Positions 1 to 11,990 of a stretch of DNA of 64,000 nucleotides are shown one piece after another. The notes under the pieces are model-generated. The model made no database searches. It was given only the letters and a program-made list of their open reading frames with translations, and was not told the DNA's origin. The stretch comes from Brevipalpus yothersi (taxonomy: Eukaryota > Arthropoda > Arachnida > Trombidiformes > Tenuipalpidae): contig QZCP01000291.1 in NCBI GenBank assembly GCA_003956705.1, positions 1 through 64,000 on the forward strand. Direction: 5' to 3'. Every line of letters starts with the position of its first letter. The first letter of the stretch is position 1. Position numbers and translations under genes: made by a program.

Positions 1-116
1 GGGTGCTCAGATAAATGCTCAGATAAATAGAATGAGAGAATGAAAAGAAAATTCGGCCAGAAAAACTTTTCTATCGAGTGTACTGGGTGCTCAGATAAAT
101 GCTCAGATAAATAGAA
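1..116. repeat. 32-bp direct repeat, two copies 84 bp apart
   Basis: The same 32 bases (GGGTGCTCAGATAAATGCTC, then AGATAAATAGAA) occur at 1-32 and 85-116, and each copy contains TGCTCAGATAAA twice. Nothing in the window tells its role; more copies may lie to the left. Confidence 0.9.
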
Positions 117-218
117 CCGATAAATTTGTGAATCATTCGGACAAAAAATTGATCAATTTAAATCATAATTGTTTATTGAAAGTAATGCAAAATATAGTCA
201 GTAATGAGCAATCAAATA

Positions 219-833
219 TTAGGCAGTTTTTTGTTTCTTGTTCCCTTTGCCAGGTTTCGGACCACGTTGACCTTTCTTGTTGTCAATTCTACCATCAGGA
301 CGAGGCTCATAGTTTTTGGGACCAACACAATTGTTTGGATCCAAACACTTTCCTGGGCCACATACATGTTTGGGTCCACCAGGAGCGGAACAATTCTTCT
401 CATGTCGATTGATGCTTTGTTTATGAAGCAAATTTCTTCCGCAATATCGACAAATAAAAACCACTGCTGGATCCTCTCGCCCATTTGGGTCGTGTGCTTG
501 TTGAAGCTTGCTTGAGCCAGGTGGTAGACCAGGAGGAGAAATCAAATCTGAATAAATATCTTGGGCTCTGACCATAGAATCTTCCCATTGAACCTTGTAG
601 AATACGAGAAAATTGTAAGTATAAGTGTAAATCAAATAAGAACCTACCATAGTACTTACTCTGTGAAAAATTCCCATCTTCCCAGTAACTTTATCCATCA
701 ATGGTCCATGGCCAAGTAATTTACAGATTTTCCACTGTCCATCCAATGCATCCGCACTACCTTGTTGGTCGGTCTCATGAGAGCTCAATACCTCTTCCTC
801 TCGGTGACCAATCTCGAGATCATTCTCGTCCAT
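219..833 (-). CDS. C2HC zinc-finger protein, unknown function
   Basis: Exons 833-648 and 593-219 encode 186 aa. The start is the ATG at 833-831; the frame stays open a little further upstream but has no earlier ATG. A 54-nt intron (647-594, GTAGGT...TACAAG) is a multiple of three and has no stop, so it reads through as 18 extra hydrophobic residues; removing it gives a smooth join (VSTM-VQWEDS). The N-terminus is acidic. The C-terminal half holds one zinc-finger pattern C-X2-C-X12-H-X3-C (starting CRYCGRN), then a Gly/Pro/Cys segment (CGPGKCLDPNNC) and a Lys/Gly-rich basic tail. That arrangement would suit a nucleic-acid-binding protein, which is inference. I do not recognise the family. The gene is divergent from the small membrane-protein gene at 1258. 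The coding call is good; the function is unknown. Confidence 0.7.
   Translation of the reverse strand: MDENDLEIGHREEEVLSSHETDQQGSADALDGQWKICKLLGHGPLMDKVTGKMGIFHRVSTMVGSYLIYTYTYNFLVFYKVQWEDSMVRAQDIYSDLISPPGLPPGSSKLQQAHDPNGREDPAVVFICRYCGRNLLHKQSINRHEKNCSAPGGPKHVCGPGKCLDPNNCVGPKNYEPRPDGRIDNKKGQRGPKPGKGNKKQKTA
594..647 (-). other. 54-nt stop-free intron in the zinc-finger gene
   Basis: On the minus strand the segment begins GTAGGTTC and ends CTACAAG. Its length of 18 codons and lack of stops mean both spliced and unspliced mRNA would keep the frame. The encoded peptide is Tyr/Leu/Phe-rich and unlike its flanks, which favours an intron over coding sequence. Confidence 0.65.
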
Positions 834-1257
834 AATTGATGAAAACAATTTATCCTTCAATCACGCTAATTAAACAAAATATTTGATAGTTTTGCACTTG
901 AAAATATTGAAAAAAACATGTGTTCTCAACCGCTTTCATCGAGGTTTGAATATAAAAATATCTATATAGCGCATGCACGGGGTGTTGCGCTTTAAAGAGT
1001 GCTCAGAAATTAGCCAAAAGCTCAAAACATTGAAGTTGAAATTCTGAAGTTCTGGTCTTGATTAATCTTTAATCGAGATTAATTAACGGTTGTATATCAA
1101 TTTGGTCAATACATATATGCATCACAAGTGAACAGTTGATAATCTGAGGTTGAAAACAAATTTATATCCTCAACGTTTGAGCTCCTCAAGCTTAATCCAC
1201 AGTCTTTCCTGATCTTCTCGTGTTTGCTGTACCATTTACACGTTGACCTTGCTCAAC
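834..1257. promoter_or_regulatory. divergent intergenic promoter region
   Basis: These 424 bp separate the ATG of the minus-strand zinc-finger gene from the ATG of the plus-strand small membrane-protein gene, so both promoters should lie here. The sequence is AT-rich (for example TATAAAAATATCTATATAG near 951-969). No motif could be assigned firmly to either gene. Confidence 0.45.
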
Positions 1258-1533
1258 ATGGGCTCAGCGCTTATTATTGCGAATACTTTCAAATTTCTTT
1301 TCGCTTATCACATTTTTGCCGGAATATCAACCCTTGCTCATTGGCTGCAGGTGAATAGATACGATCACTCGGAAGGTGCTGGAAAATGGATGTGGTCAAG
1401 ACAACCAAGATATGATCGGTACAGAGAGATTCGTGACAAAAGTAAATATATTTGGTGGAATCATCCTGGTGTCAAGAAGCCATGGGACGATGACTATGTA
1501 ATGGTTTTTAAGGATAAACAAAAAAATGCCTAA
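1258..1533 (+). CDS. small single-pass membrane protein (91 aa)
   Basis: A single exon starts at the ATG at 1258 (MGSALIIANT); the frame extends slightly upstream without another ATG. Residues about 3-30 form one hydrophobic helix. They are followed by a Trp/Tyr/Arg-rich domain (WMWSRQPRYDRYREIRDK, then WWNHPG and PWDDD) and a Lys-rich end. The size, the single N-terminal membrane segment and the aromatic, charged tail resemble accessory subunits of mitochondrial respiratory complexes (NDUFB/NDUFC-type), but I cannot match it to a named subunit. It could equally be an unrelated small integral membrane protein. Its composition is far from the simple repeats typical of this window, which supports real coding. 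Confidence 0.6.
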   Translation: MGSALIIANTFKFLFAYHIFAGISTLAHWLQVNRYDHSEGAGKWMWSRQPRYDRYREIRDKSKYIWWNHPGVKKPWDDDYVMVFKDKQKNA

Positions 1534-1974
1534 AAATGATTGTTTCAATTGAAAGATAGAATTTTGAAAAAGTTGTAAATTAGTAAAATCTCCGAAAGAG
1601 TGCTAATTTGTACGGTTTCCTGCTACATTCAGTCCTCACTAATGCCGGCGCGATTGCTTATGAGTCTTATATTTTTATCAGACTTACACTGGTTTGTAAG
1701 TGAGACCAATCTTCCCTCAGAACAATAGGAACCGAAATATTCTTCCTCCCTGTTCTTACGATATGAGCTCGGAAAGTAACATCTTTCTCACCTCGCGGTT
1801 GGATTGCTTTCATTTCATGATCATAAGAAAGTCAGAATTTGAAACTCGTGAATAATTACGTTATGTTTTACTTGATATTCAAAATTTATAAGAGCCGAGA
1901 GCATTTTGCCCCTATTCTCTGAAAACCGATCAAAATTAGTGCTCTTAAAATATGGTCAAGAATTTACAGACACA

Positions 1975-4163
1975 TTATGATGCACCCAAACGGCCCTCGA
2001 GAATATTTTCAGCTGTCATGTCCATACTTCTGGTTGTTCTGAGATCAGCGAGAATAGCTTCGATCGCTACATGAGGAAATGTTTCTGCTAATTGGCGCGA
2101 CATGTCATCTAATGAGGATGTTAATGCTCGTCCATTATCCAGATTTTCACCAAGTCCCATGTTGATGGTATGAGGACGAGTTACTTCCACTGATACACTT
2201 GGCAGCCAACTAGCGTAACGAGACCCATCGAAATGGAAAAAGTGATTCGTTCTGCCAGCATTTGGGCGAGCATTATCCCTTTCCCTGTCCACTTGATTGT
2301 TTATGTTAGAATCATCAGGCGGATCTTCTTCCGTACGATGCTTAAGAGATGTTCGACATGTGGGACATGATGTGTCCTGTTCCAACCAGGACCTCAAGCA
2401 AGAGTTATGAAAAAGATGGTTACAAGGTAACTTTCGAGCCATCTCCATTTTATCCCAACATATTGCACAATCATCGCTACTTTTTCTCAGCTCCTCATTA
2501 GAAACCATGGGAAAGTTAGCTTCCATCAAGCCAACAACCTAAAGCAAAATAAGCAGAGAAAGAGAAGAGAAAAAAAACAGATTAGAGATTGTTTATCGAT
2601 TCAATAAACAAATAGATATGTGATAAGTATATCTTCTCTTCAAGTCTGAGAGTGGGACACTTGTTGCTTCTAGAATGTTACTCCTACTTTTTTTCAATTA
2701 GTTCTCTGGGAGGTTTGCAATATCATCAAGGGCAGTTCGATGATCAGAACAGCTGATACTAACAATAAGTGAGAGAAAGAGAGAGAGAGAGAAGAGAGGA
2801 AGGATCGACAAAACTGAGATAATGTAAGTGTAACAAATGCAGGAAGGAAAGAGAAAGAAAGAGAGAGATACTCATCATTTATAAATATTGACAAGATGCT
2901 TACCTGGAGATAATTCTTATGTTTTCGAATTCGTCGATTTATTTCACTGAACAGTGATTTCAATTGAGTTAATATGATGAAGCTTGCCACTGATAAGATG
3001 ATGTTGGCCCAAATAAGCATATGGAAGTGATGCAAAAAATCAATGATGAGAGAAGCGAGTTCGAAAAAAAGCTCTGTATAGTAGGCATATGATGCACGAT
3101 TTTCCCATACACCATGATGATTAAGATCCCAGAGATGTATGGCATACCGTATGGATATATATAGTGTCCGAACGAATATCATTAAACATTCGGCAGCCAT
3201 GAATGCGAAAATATTCACTCCAGCATCTAATCCAACCACTACACAGACTAAAAACAATAAAAATGATGTAGTAAGAATTGTAGCCAATAGAGAACATAGC
3301 TTGAAGTGTGTCCATTTAGGTGTGATAGGTGAGAATGCCAAATATTCGAAACGATCACCACACAATTGGGCGAACAGCATTAAGAATCCGAGAATGGAAA
3401 ACCAACTGACCCATAAAACCACATCATCCATCGTCTGAACATTGAGTATACCGAATATGAATATAAACTTATAGAAAACATAATTATAGAAACGGTCTTT
3501 CATGTGTTGATGTTCTGATACTCGTAGTTCACCGAAAACCAATTTTTGTATCACTTTGCCCACCAAAATAAGACAACAATATGCCATATTGATTAGAGTC
3601 CAAAAGCATAATGGCTCTCGAAGCATGTAGAGCATCATATCAAAACATCTTCTGGCTACCGGTGAATCCATTAGGAAGCCCAAATGAATGTTGGTACTCT
3701 CATTAACGGATGCCATCACATCAGCAAAAGATTGACTCAACATGAGAACTTCCTTACCACCGACATCCTCTAGTGTCCGATTGAGTATTGTGACTGGATC
3801 AGACACAGGAGAAAATGAAGATGATGATGATGTTTCTGGGGAAGACTCAGGATCAGATGTAGTGGATGATGAAGATGGAGAAGAAGAAGAGGAAGATGAT
3901 GATAATGTTTCGGCTGCTTCGATTGCCGAATCAACCAGGGATGATGGTGGTGTGGTTAAAGATGATGGGATTGCTGATGGATCTACGCCAGTGGCAGCCA
4001 TTGTGGCTGATAAAGTGGTCACATTGAGACGCCAATCGGGCTCATTGGTAGCCTGAAAGGCATACCAAACGGAGCATGATAACAGTAGAACACTGATTGT
4101 TGTGTATGCTTGTAGACTAGGCAGTGGTAATATTTCCGGAGTATCCAAGAAAAACGCAGGCAT
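1975..4163 (-). CDS. AMFR: gp78/AMFR-like ER membrane RING E3 ubiquitin ligase
   Basis: Two exons, 4163-2904 and 2538-1975, flank a 365-bp intron (GTAAGC...TTTAG) and give 607 aa. The start at 4163 gives MPAFFLDTPEILPLPSLQAYT, close to the vertebrate AMFR N-terminus. Residues about 20-420 carry several membrane helices with family blocks such as FYKFIFIFGILNVQT, DRFEYLAFSPITP and HLWDLNHHG. The exon junction ...RRIRKHKNYLQ/VVGLMEANF is the same block as in vertebrates. A RING-H2 finger follows (about 444-481, CAICWDKM...HNSCLRSWLEQDTSCPTC), then a CUE domain in the last ~45 residues. Known role of the family: ER-associated degradation, including sterol-regulated turnover. Oddities are a Ser/Pro/Thr-rich insert near residues 65-125, and a stop directly after the CUE, so the UBE2G2-binding region and p97-binding motif seen in vertebrate gp78 are missing. 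Confidence 0.93.
2539..2903 (-). other. AMFR intron with CT-rich tracts on the sense strand
   Basis: The donor CAG/GTAAGC and acceptor TTTAG/GTTGTT join in phase 0 between the last membrane helix and the RING domain. The intron carries purine-rich (GA)n runs on the plus strand, which read as pyrimidine-rich tracts in the transcript. Confidence 0.85.
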
Positions 4164-6010
4164 TATGATGGATAGTTCGAGCTATAGCTCTATATACACA
4201 CTATTTTACCATGTGATGTTATTGATGTTACCGATGTGTGTTTGTGCGTGTGTTTATTTTTAATTAATAACAACAGTCACTCAAGCACACTTACACTAGA
4301 CTTTACACACCTGATCATGAAATGAGATGTTGTGTTACAATACGATATTAAAAACGATATCATACACGTACTCAGATCACCACTACCTGTTAATCACTGA
4401 TCAATAACAATGACAATTGGGTAAACGTTTGTCTATATGTTAATATCTGTACACTTGTGTACCCTTAATTAATGTAAATTAATAACAAAATTTTTCTCTC
4501 TTATCTCAATTAAGTTGATCTCGAGCCTTTCATCAACAACACAAAAACATCCAGTTTTTCATGAGCTCGGTCAAGTACTGCCATCTACATTGTGTGAACT
4601 TTTTTCGCTTATTTCAATTGAATTTTATTTATTTTATTTTATTTTTTATCGTTTGTTTCGATCTTTTTTGAAGATTTAGATTTAGATTTGTTCAATACTG
4701 AGACATATGATTCAATTTATTGATGAATTCGAACGATAGCTGTAAATTTTTTCGAATCTTTTATCACTATCGGATGTGTGGCCTAGATAATATAAATTTT
4801 AAATCAATTCGGACAGTATCGTGATATTTTGATTATTTTTTCACTGTTTTGTTAGTTTGATTTTCATGAGATGGACTCCATAAAAAATGAAATTCTCGTT
4901 AAAGCAGATTAAAATTCGTTTGGTAGTGGTCCACAAACGTTGTGAAGAGAAAGAAAGAGAGAAATGAAGGATGGAAAATTTTCTCCAAAAACAAGGAGCT
5001 TAACGATCTCTAACGATCTGTGAATTTACGAACTGGAACTACATGCTTCATGGTAACGAGAACTGGTACATAATCGCTCAATATGAAACAATTATGTTAC
5101 AAGAATTAGTAGCAATTTTATAGGTCATAATGCAGCATAGAATTTACGAGGTTATCTTTATTTTTGTTAGAATTTCATTTTTTTCTATATACAGGTAGGT
5201 CTATGATGGCTTACAACTCATAATAAGAAAGGCATAGCTCTTGTCAACGCTAGTAGTTTAGCTCATGGGTATAGAAAATCAAAATACACTTGAGATCACG
5301 GGAGAACTTCTTCGATTAATCCCTCCTGCTACTCATGATGAGAAAGATGGAGATTCCTGAAAGCATTCAAGATACTCTAGTGAACCTTGCATTTTGTGAA
5401 GAAAAATTTAACTCCAAAAATGATCTCATGGAAAATTTTATTCAATTTCATTGATCCAAGAGAGATGTTAGGTAGTTCTCTTCAAATCTAGATTTTGTTT
5501 GGTTAGGTGTAAAACACTAATCGAAAAGAGGGATATTTGATCATCTGATTAAATTTTTAATCAATCAAGAGAAAAACAACGAACTCAATTTTCGAGTCAG
5601 ATTTTCTATGATGGAACGAAAAATTTTCCGAATTCCTGCCTCGGTAATCGAGAAGATTCAATTTTCAAATCTTGAAAAATTTCAACTTTTTTCACGAGTC
5701 TCCTATTTCTTGATAAAAAGTTGAGATTGAAGATCAAAGAAAAGAGTTTTCCAAGGTTTTCCAATGTTAACCATTAATTTTGGCTGGAAAATAACATTTT
5801 TTTCCACACCAAAGTTAATTGAGACAAATTCGAAAGTGCACTGGAATGTGACGTGTATATTAATTCACTTGTGTACAAATATGATCCTTCAACCACGTTC
5901 TCAATGTCAGTAAGCGGGCAAAATGGAATAATATTGGCTAATGAAACCTAATTGAATTAAGTCTCGATTCTATTGCATGACACAAGAAGCATTTGAGTTG
6001 TTTTTTGCTT

Positions 6011-6013
<3 letters not shown>

Positions 6014-6078
<65 letters not shown>
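6014..6078. repeat. (CT)n microsatellite, about 65 bp
   Basis: An almost pure CT dinucleotide run, breaking into TTTCTC at its right end. Confidence 0.97.
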
Positions 6079-6085
<7 letters not shown>

Positions 6086-7207
6086 ACTTACATCACTCTG
6101 AATTAAATATAATTTTCAGCCAGTTACTATCTGATTTTTTCTTTACTCTTCACACACACACACAAGCCATCTTATTTTATATTCTGATCTAAATCCTTTT
6201 CTCTATACATAGAGACAGCTTCTGAAGTTGATACATGATTAAATGATCTGAGCAGGGAATCTTGCTTTCATAATCACTCGCCATTATTAGTATTCATACG
6301 ATAGCCACAAACGAGATCTAAAATCAATCGTATCAAAAATATGTGTGTCTGTATATATATATACACATCGTCTTACTTCTATCTGTATGAAGATGAATGA
6401 AAAAGAAGATGATCATCAGACAGCTACTAAAACAAATCTGTTATCATCATGAATTCGATTTAAGCTTTGATCAATTTTTTTTCTCACATACAAACTCTCA
6501 CACTCGTGACCACTTATCCAGTTTCCTGATGAAAGATGATATCTGAGGGAAAAAAATATAGTATCATTCGAAAAAAAAAAATTTGATCCAGAGTGAAAAA
6601 AGACACGATATATTGACACTCTCTCAATCCTTTTGATCATCGTCATCATAATCATTTAATTGGCTGAATTTTTTTCCCCACTAAATCAATGATTCAGCCG
6701 GGTAATGATCAAACATCATTTGCCATCATCATCAGAATCACCACCATCTGATTTTGTGTGAGTGTGTATCTGTATTCAATTGATCTCAATTATTCTCGAT
6801 TCATGCATACATACATGCATTCGTTTGTCTCTCATGATCAGAACCATGAACTTTATCTAACGGTATTCGTCTGGATGAGATTGAAGAAAAAACTGTTCCA
6901 ACTATTGGCACATTTTTACAACAGCCACATCCGGTAGCTAGAATGAGATGGAAATTTTTTTTTCTCTCGCTCTTTTCTATCTTCTTTCCTCTCTCTCTAA
7001 TTGATCTCATCATCCAGTAAGCCACACAACATACATACACACATACACATTCAGTAGAATATTCTTTAGACATGCTTTGCAAAATGCATGCATACACACA
7101 AAGCGTATTGAAATCAGCTTGAAAATTTATCCCTTTTTTTCTCCTGGACGCAAATAAAACACTATCCAACAGAATCGATCTGACCTGAACCCGCATTTGG
7201 AATTGGG

Positions 7208-7209
<2 letters not shown>

Positions 7210-7277
<68 letters not shown>
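7210..7277. repeat. (GA)n microsatellite, about 68 bp
   Basis: A pure AG/GA dinucleotide run. Confidence 0.97.
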
Positions 7278-7280
<3 letters not shown>

Positions 7281-8024
7281 TCATCTAATTGCTGATGGGT
7301 TGCCGGTTGGAAGTTTATCATTACGCCATGAATCTGTTGTGCATTCAAATGTATGTATGTGTGTGTGTGTGTTTGTGAATGTATTATTATTCAATATACT
7401 AATTGTAAATGTGAGTGTTTGTGCATGTATATTTGAGTATGTGAAGGTGTTTGACAGTCAAACGGCGGCCACAAAAGCCCAGCATCAGTGCTGGAACGTT
7501 GAAAACGATCGGCTTGGAAGCTGAGAGAATTACGATTCTAATATATTCACCGTACAATTTGAGTGTGGTTAGAGAGAGAGAGAGAAAAAAAAGACTCAAG
7601 TCAAAGCTGGAAGACTAAAAATCAGGGCTTTTCCTGTTAATCATTCATGATGATCTTGAAAATGAGTTTCAGTTGATAAAACGGAAAACATACCACCAAG
7701 GAATGCACACATACACTACACACACACACGCCAGGGGAGGTGGAAATTCATTATCAAGTGTATACCGAAAATCGTCCCAGAATAAGTAGGATTTAATTCT
7801 GTGATCGTGATATACAGTTTTGATTCTATTACTAGCTTTTACCATCAATTGTATTAAAACAAAAAAAAGCTACCAAAAATAATCAAGTCAAATTCTCTGA
7901 TTATGGTAGAAGAAGCTGATATTCATCTCTGCATCCTTCTCGTCGACATTGGTGAGGTTATCTCTGTAGAATGATAAATTGAAACTGGGTGTTTTTATTT
8001 TGTGTTGAATCCAAATGAGAGGAA

Positions 8025-8028
<4 letters not shown>

Positions 8029-8101
<73 letters not shown>
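8029..8101. repeat. (GA)n microsatellite, about 73 bp
   Basis: A pure GA run preceded by imperfect GGAA units. Confidence 0.97.
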
Positions 8102-8104
<3 letters not shown>

Positions 8105-11060
8105 CTGTTTTGTATTGGCAATGAAAAGTTTTTCAACTTGGCAACTTTAACAATTATTGCATCAAATCAGATCAATTCTTATTGTCACACACACACTCAC
8201 TCACTATCAAGTGACTCTTTATTTCATTCATATCCAATGATTTGTATGAACTTTGTCTCTCATCTCATGTGTATATCTGTATGTATGTGTTGATGCAATT
8301 TTGGCAAACCAAATGATGAATATGTGAGTGTGTAAATGATTCCAAAGTTGAAAATGAATAAAAAAGATTGCAAAGCAAACTTTATTGCTCAGCATCTATC
8401 TATGCCAATACAATGTCACACAGTTTTAGGTGATACTGTAAAATATGCATACAACATATAAAACCCGATTACTATTATTGAGTTACTCAATATTCAGGCA
8501 ATTTTACAAATTTTCTCCACTCTTTTGAATGTATTATATTTCGCTCTCTGGATGTCCATTAAAATGTCCACTCAAGCACACCAATCTAAAGTATTTGAAG
8601 TTATTATCGAGAGACAGGCAAATTAAATTGCCACTTCAAAAATAACGGTCCATGAGGAAGAGAAAGAAAAAGTGAACTCATAATTCAAAAGAGGATAAAA
8701 AATTTTCCAAAATGTCCGAAAATATTTATATACATGTATTGATCTGTCATCAAGAACTTCGAACTGGTATCCAATTTGAGATCAAAACAATTGGAATCGA
8801 TGAAGGGAATGTGAATTATATCGAATATTGTTCAATTCCGAAAAAAAAAGAACAAAGCTCATGCATACGTGAATGGGTATAAATATCTACATCATTCATT
8901 GAGACATGGTTGAACAAGTCTAGGGACAAGGAAAGAAGAAAAATATTTGAAGCTGTAATCAAGGAAGCTTGATTGCTGTTTACTTTGTCAGTGAAAAAGT
9001 GTGTGTATGAGCGTGTGTACTTCATTCATTTCAACAATAATCACGGAACTACGCTCTTTTTTTCTCGCAAATGTGATTCACGATCTCATGAACGATGTAA
9101 TGCTGATAAAAGCTTCGACAAAAATTCCAAAGATACTGAATTATTGGCGGTTGATAAAAGTTTCCTCTATCTCCCGTCACTGGCCATCAATGGTATACAT
9201 TCCTGCCAGTAGCGTTTTTATCATCACATTGGTGATGATTGTTATACGATTGACAGAGACAATTATTGAGTAATTGGCAAATGCTAAATCAAATGCTCAG
9301 ATAATGAAAGCTCGGACTAGACACACGGAATGATTGACCAATCCTTACTCAGTTAGTATTACAACAAGGTCCATCATCATCCAGGCTGGAGGACACTTTC
9401 ACAGGCTAGTGATAATTAGCTGATTATAAATTATCATTAGAGGAAGATTCGATTTTGAGGGCAATTCATCACCATGAATTTATCAAAAATTTTTTTCCAA
9501 AAAATTGCCTGGATGCTGATGACAATCGTGTATAATTCAATAGCTTGATGCAGTGGAATAAATCAGATGGCATTTGGTGAAAAAACCTTCGTTCCTTGAC
9601 ATTGGACATAGTTTGCCTTGGACAATGGAAACATTTCATAGGTCCGTGATAATTTTCCATTCGTTCTAGAGAACTCTAGGTGTACATATATCCATCATCA
9701 ATCCACGTATACAAAAATTTCCCTGAAAGTTTCTCATCTTAGAAGTAATATCTTTGAAATTAAGCAATTCTTTCCTCTTTTATAACATAGAATGAGACAG
9801 AATGCTGCTGATCTCGATAATTTGAATATCAAATAACGGAACTTTCTTACTCATACTGGGAAGATGATTATTTTTTCAATGAAAGTCGTCGATGTTTAAT
9901 GTTTATTCAGAATCATATTCTTCCAGATTTTATTCATAAATTTCACAGGGTGGAAATATTTTCGCCTTTTTCTTGATGCATTGGTATGAAAATTTTCGAT
10001 AGACTTGGTTTTACAAACGTATAAAAGCTTCCAAATGTACAGGTACAGGTCATCATGGAGTAGTCAGAAATCTTGATTATATATTTTGAGAGCTCAATTT
10101 TGATGTGATTTTTTGTTTGTTCATAATAAAAAAGCATTAAAAATTTAACAATTTTCGGATATATATCGGGTATAACACCAAAACTATTTCGTTTACGGAG
10201 TTTTTTGTGTGAGTGAAGTGAAGAAATTTCGGTTGAATGATCGGAAATGATGAAGAAGAAGTAAAATTTCTCAACTATCATGATCTTACATGTACCATAT
10301 ACACGAACACACACACAATCAATTGGATATTGCAAATCAGCATCAAATTGTTTCACATTCTCACAAGTAATTTGACATTCTAATCAATATATAATACTAC
10401 TCTATAAGTTTTTCAATCAGATGATGCAAGATTTTCGATTTTTGGAGGAGAAAGTTTGGTAAGGAATGTGTGTGGCATGGTGCTGGTGGACATGGAAGCG
10501 TGTATCGTGTATAAATCGAAGAAAAAGGTAATGTTATCTGGTAAGAAAAGTTCTGAAGAGAAAGAGAAAAAGAAAGGAAGGAAGGAAGGAAAGAGAAAGA
10601 CTTGATGGTGCAAGACGAGAGAGAGAGAAGGAAAAAAATATCAATCTTTCCATCTCTCTCACAAATTTTTTCACTCAGATCATCGGAATCATAAACACGA
10701 TTGAGTGAATAAAAACACATACAAACAATAACAACACATAAACAAAAATTTTATCTATTTATCTGTCTTTCTCTTCTCTTTTCGTTTCTATATGTCTCTC
10801 TCTCCCTCTTGAATGATTTCTGAATTTTTCGATTGAATTTTTCCTTTTTTTCATACTGTATAAATAACGTGTGTGTGTATATATATGCTCATGATATATC
10901 CATTTTTGGTGGAATCGTTTTTTTCTTATTCCTTGCAAAATGATCACATTTGTTTGGGGTTGGCCATTTCATGTCGAAAGTTGAATGGAAAAGTTCATGA
11001 AAAATGAAGTTTTTTCTTCCTTCATGATTGTTTCTTTCATCATGATTAAACGATGCTTAA

Positions 11061-11990
11061 TCATGAGGATATGAATGAGGAAGATGATGGTGAAGGTGAA
11101 GATGCGGAGGAGGAGGAGAAGGATAAAGTGGACAAATTTGATGAAGAAATTTGATCAGAATCCATATCATGATAATCACCACTCAAATCATTGCCACTAC
11201 TTGATAGGGATGTATTGCTACTGGTAATACTTCCACTACTGGTTGCCGTTGATACAACACCGATCACCCGATGACCAACACCAACATCATCACTTCCACT
11301 TCCCACCACAACACTGGCCTTATTGATACCTCCTCCTCCACCTCCCACTACTGATGTACCATTGATTGATGCTGCAAGCAAACCAGCGGCTATACTTTTT
11401 TCACGTAGGCGAGAACATCGATTGTAGTCTTTGATCACAAATGAGTCCAATGGCAAATCGGTTAATGCCAATACTTTGGCCGTTAATCTTGATGTGATGG
11501 GCAATATAACTTTTCGACGAGCATATTCACTTTGCAGAGAGTCCAGAGATCGAGGACCGGATGATGAAGATGATTGATTTTTCAAAAAATGATGATACCG
11601 ATGAAGAGATGATAGTGTTGAAGATGCTGAAGAAGATGATGAGCATGAAGATGATGATGTTGAATAATTGGCTGATGAATCATCATCATAATAAATACGT
11701 CTTTTGTTATTACTACCGGTGTTGAGGGTATTTGGGCAACTTTTGGTGGTAGATACATCGTTGGAAGAAGAAGATGAAGATGAAGATGATGAACAAGAGG
11801 TGGAAGAAATAACTGAACATGTTGTACGGGCTAATGTACCGGTCAATAGAAGATGCTGTCGGCCATCCACCAGTGTAAGGCCACATTCAATCATATCATC
11901 ATCATTTGGTACCGAACATTCACTGGTATCACTGTCAATGTCTCTCCAAAATTTAAACTTTTCCGCCCCAGGCAACTTTGGAGGCTTCAT
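11061..11990 (-). CDS. Ser-rich hypothetical protein (309 aa)
   Basis: A single open frame starts at the ATG at 11990 (MKPPKLPGAEKFKFWRD). The frame is open about 12 codons further upstream without another ATG, so a 5' exon is possible. The first ~60 residues and a central block (SEYARRKVILPITSRLTAKV followed by LALTDLPLDSFVIKDYN) have ordinary protein composition. Between them lie poly-Ser tracts and Asp/Asn runs, and the C-terminus has Gly, Val and Ser runs. No signal peptide or membrane helix is seen. The non-repetitive blocks argue for a real gene; I do not recognise a family. Low-complexity Ser-rich proteins of this kind are often nuclear or cytoplasmic regulators, but no function can be inferred from the sequence. 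Confidence 0.6.
   Translation of the reverse strand: MKPPKLPGAEKFKFWRDIDSDTSECSVPNDDDMIECGLTLVDGRQHLLLTGTLARTTCSVISSTSCSSSSSSSSSSNDVSTTKSCPNTLNTGSNNKRRIYYDDDSSANYSTSSSSCSSSSSASSTLSSLHRYHHFLKNQSSSSSGPRSLDSLQSEYARRKVILPITSRLTAKVLALTDLPLDSFVIKDYNRCSRLREKSIAAGLLAASINGTSVVGGGGGGINKASVVVGSGSDDVGVGHRVIGVVSTATSSGSITSSNTSLSSSGNDLSGDYHDMDSDQISSSNLSTLSFSSSSASSPSPSSSSFISS

Larger units (their letters stand above)
4164..11060. other. long intergenic interval, no supportable gene
   Basis: I see no exon with protein-like composition. The interval is AT-rich and carries long (CT)n/(GA)n tracts near 6014, 7210 and 8029 plus short (CA)n runs. Frames that stay open are translations of these repeats (Leu-Ser or Arg-Glu runs). 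The 5' UTR and promoter of AMFR should lie just right of 4164. Confidence 0.7.

Noticed and set aside
3742..4056. Acidic open frame on the plus strand opposite AMFR
   Set aside because: It is the antisense shadow of the Ser-rich insert in AMFR.
8015..8293. Arg-Glu/Leu-Ser repeat proteins over the GA/CT tracts (also near 5977, 7127, 12,504, 13,354, 46,250, 48,373, 58,256, 61,931)
   Set aside because: These are translations of dinucleotide repeats without any non-repetitive coding block.
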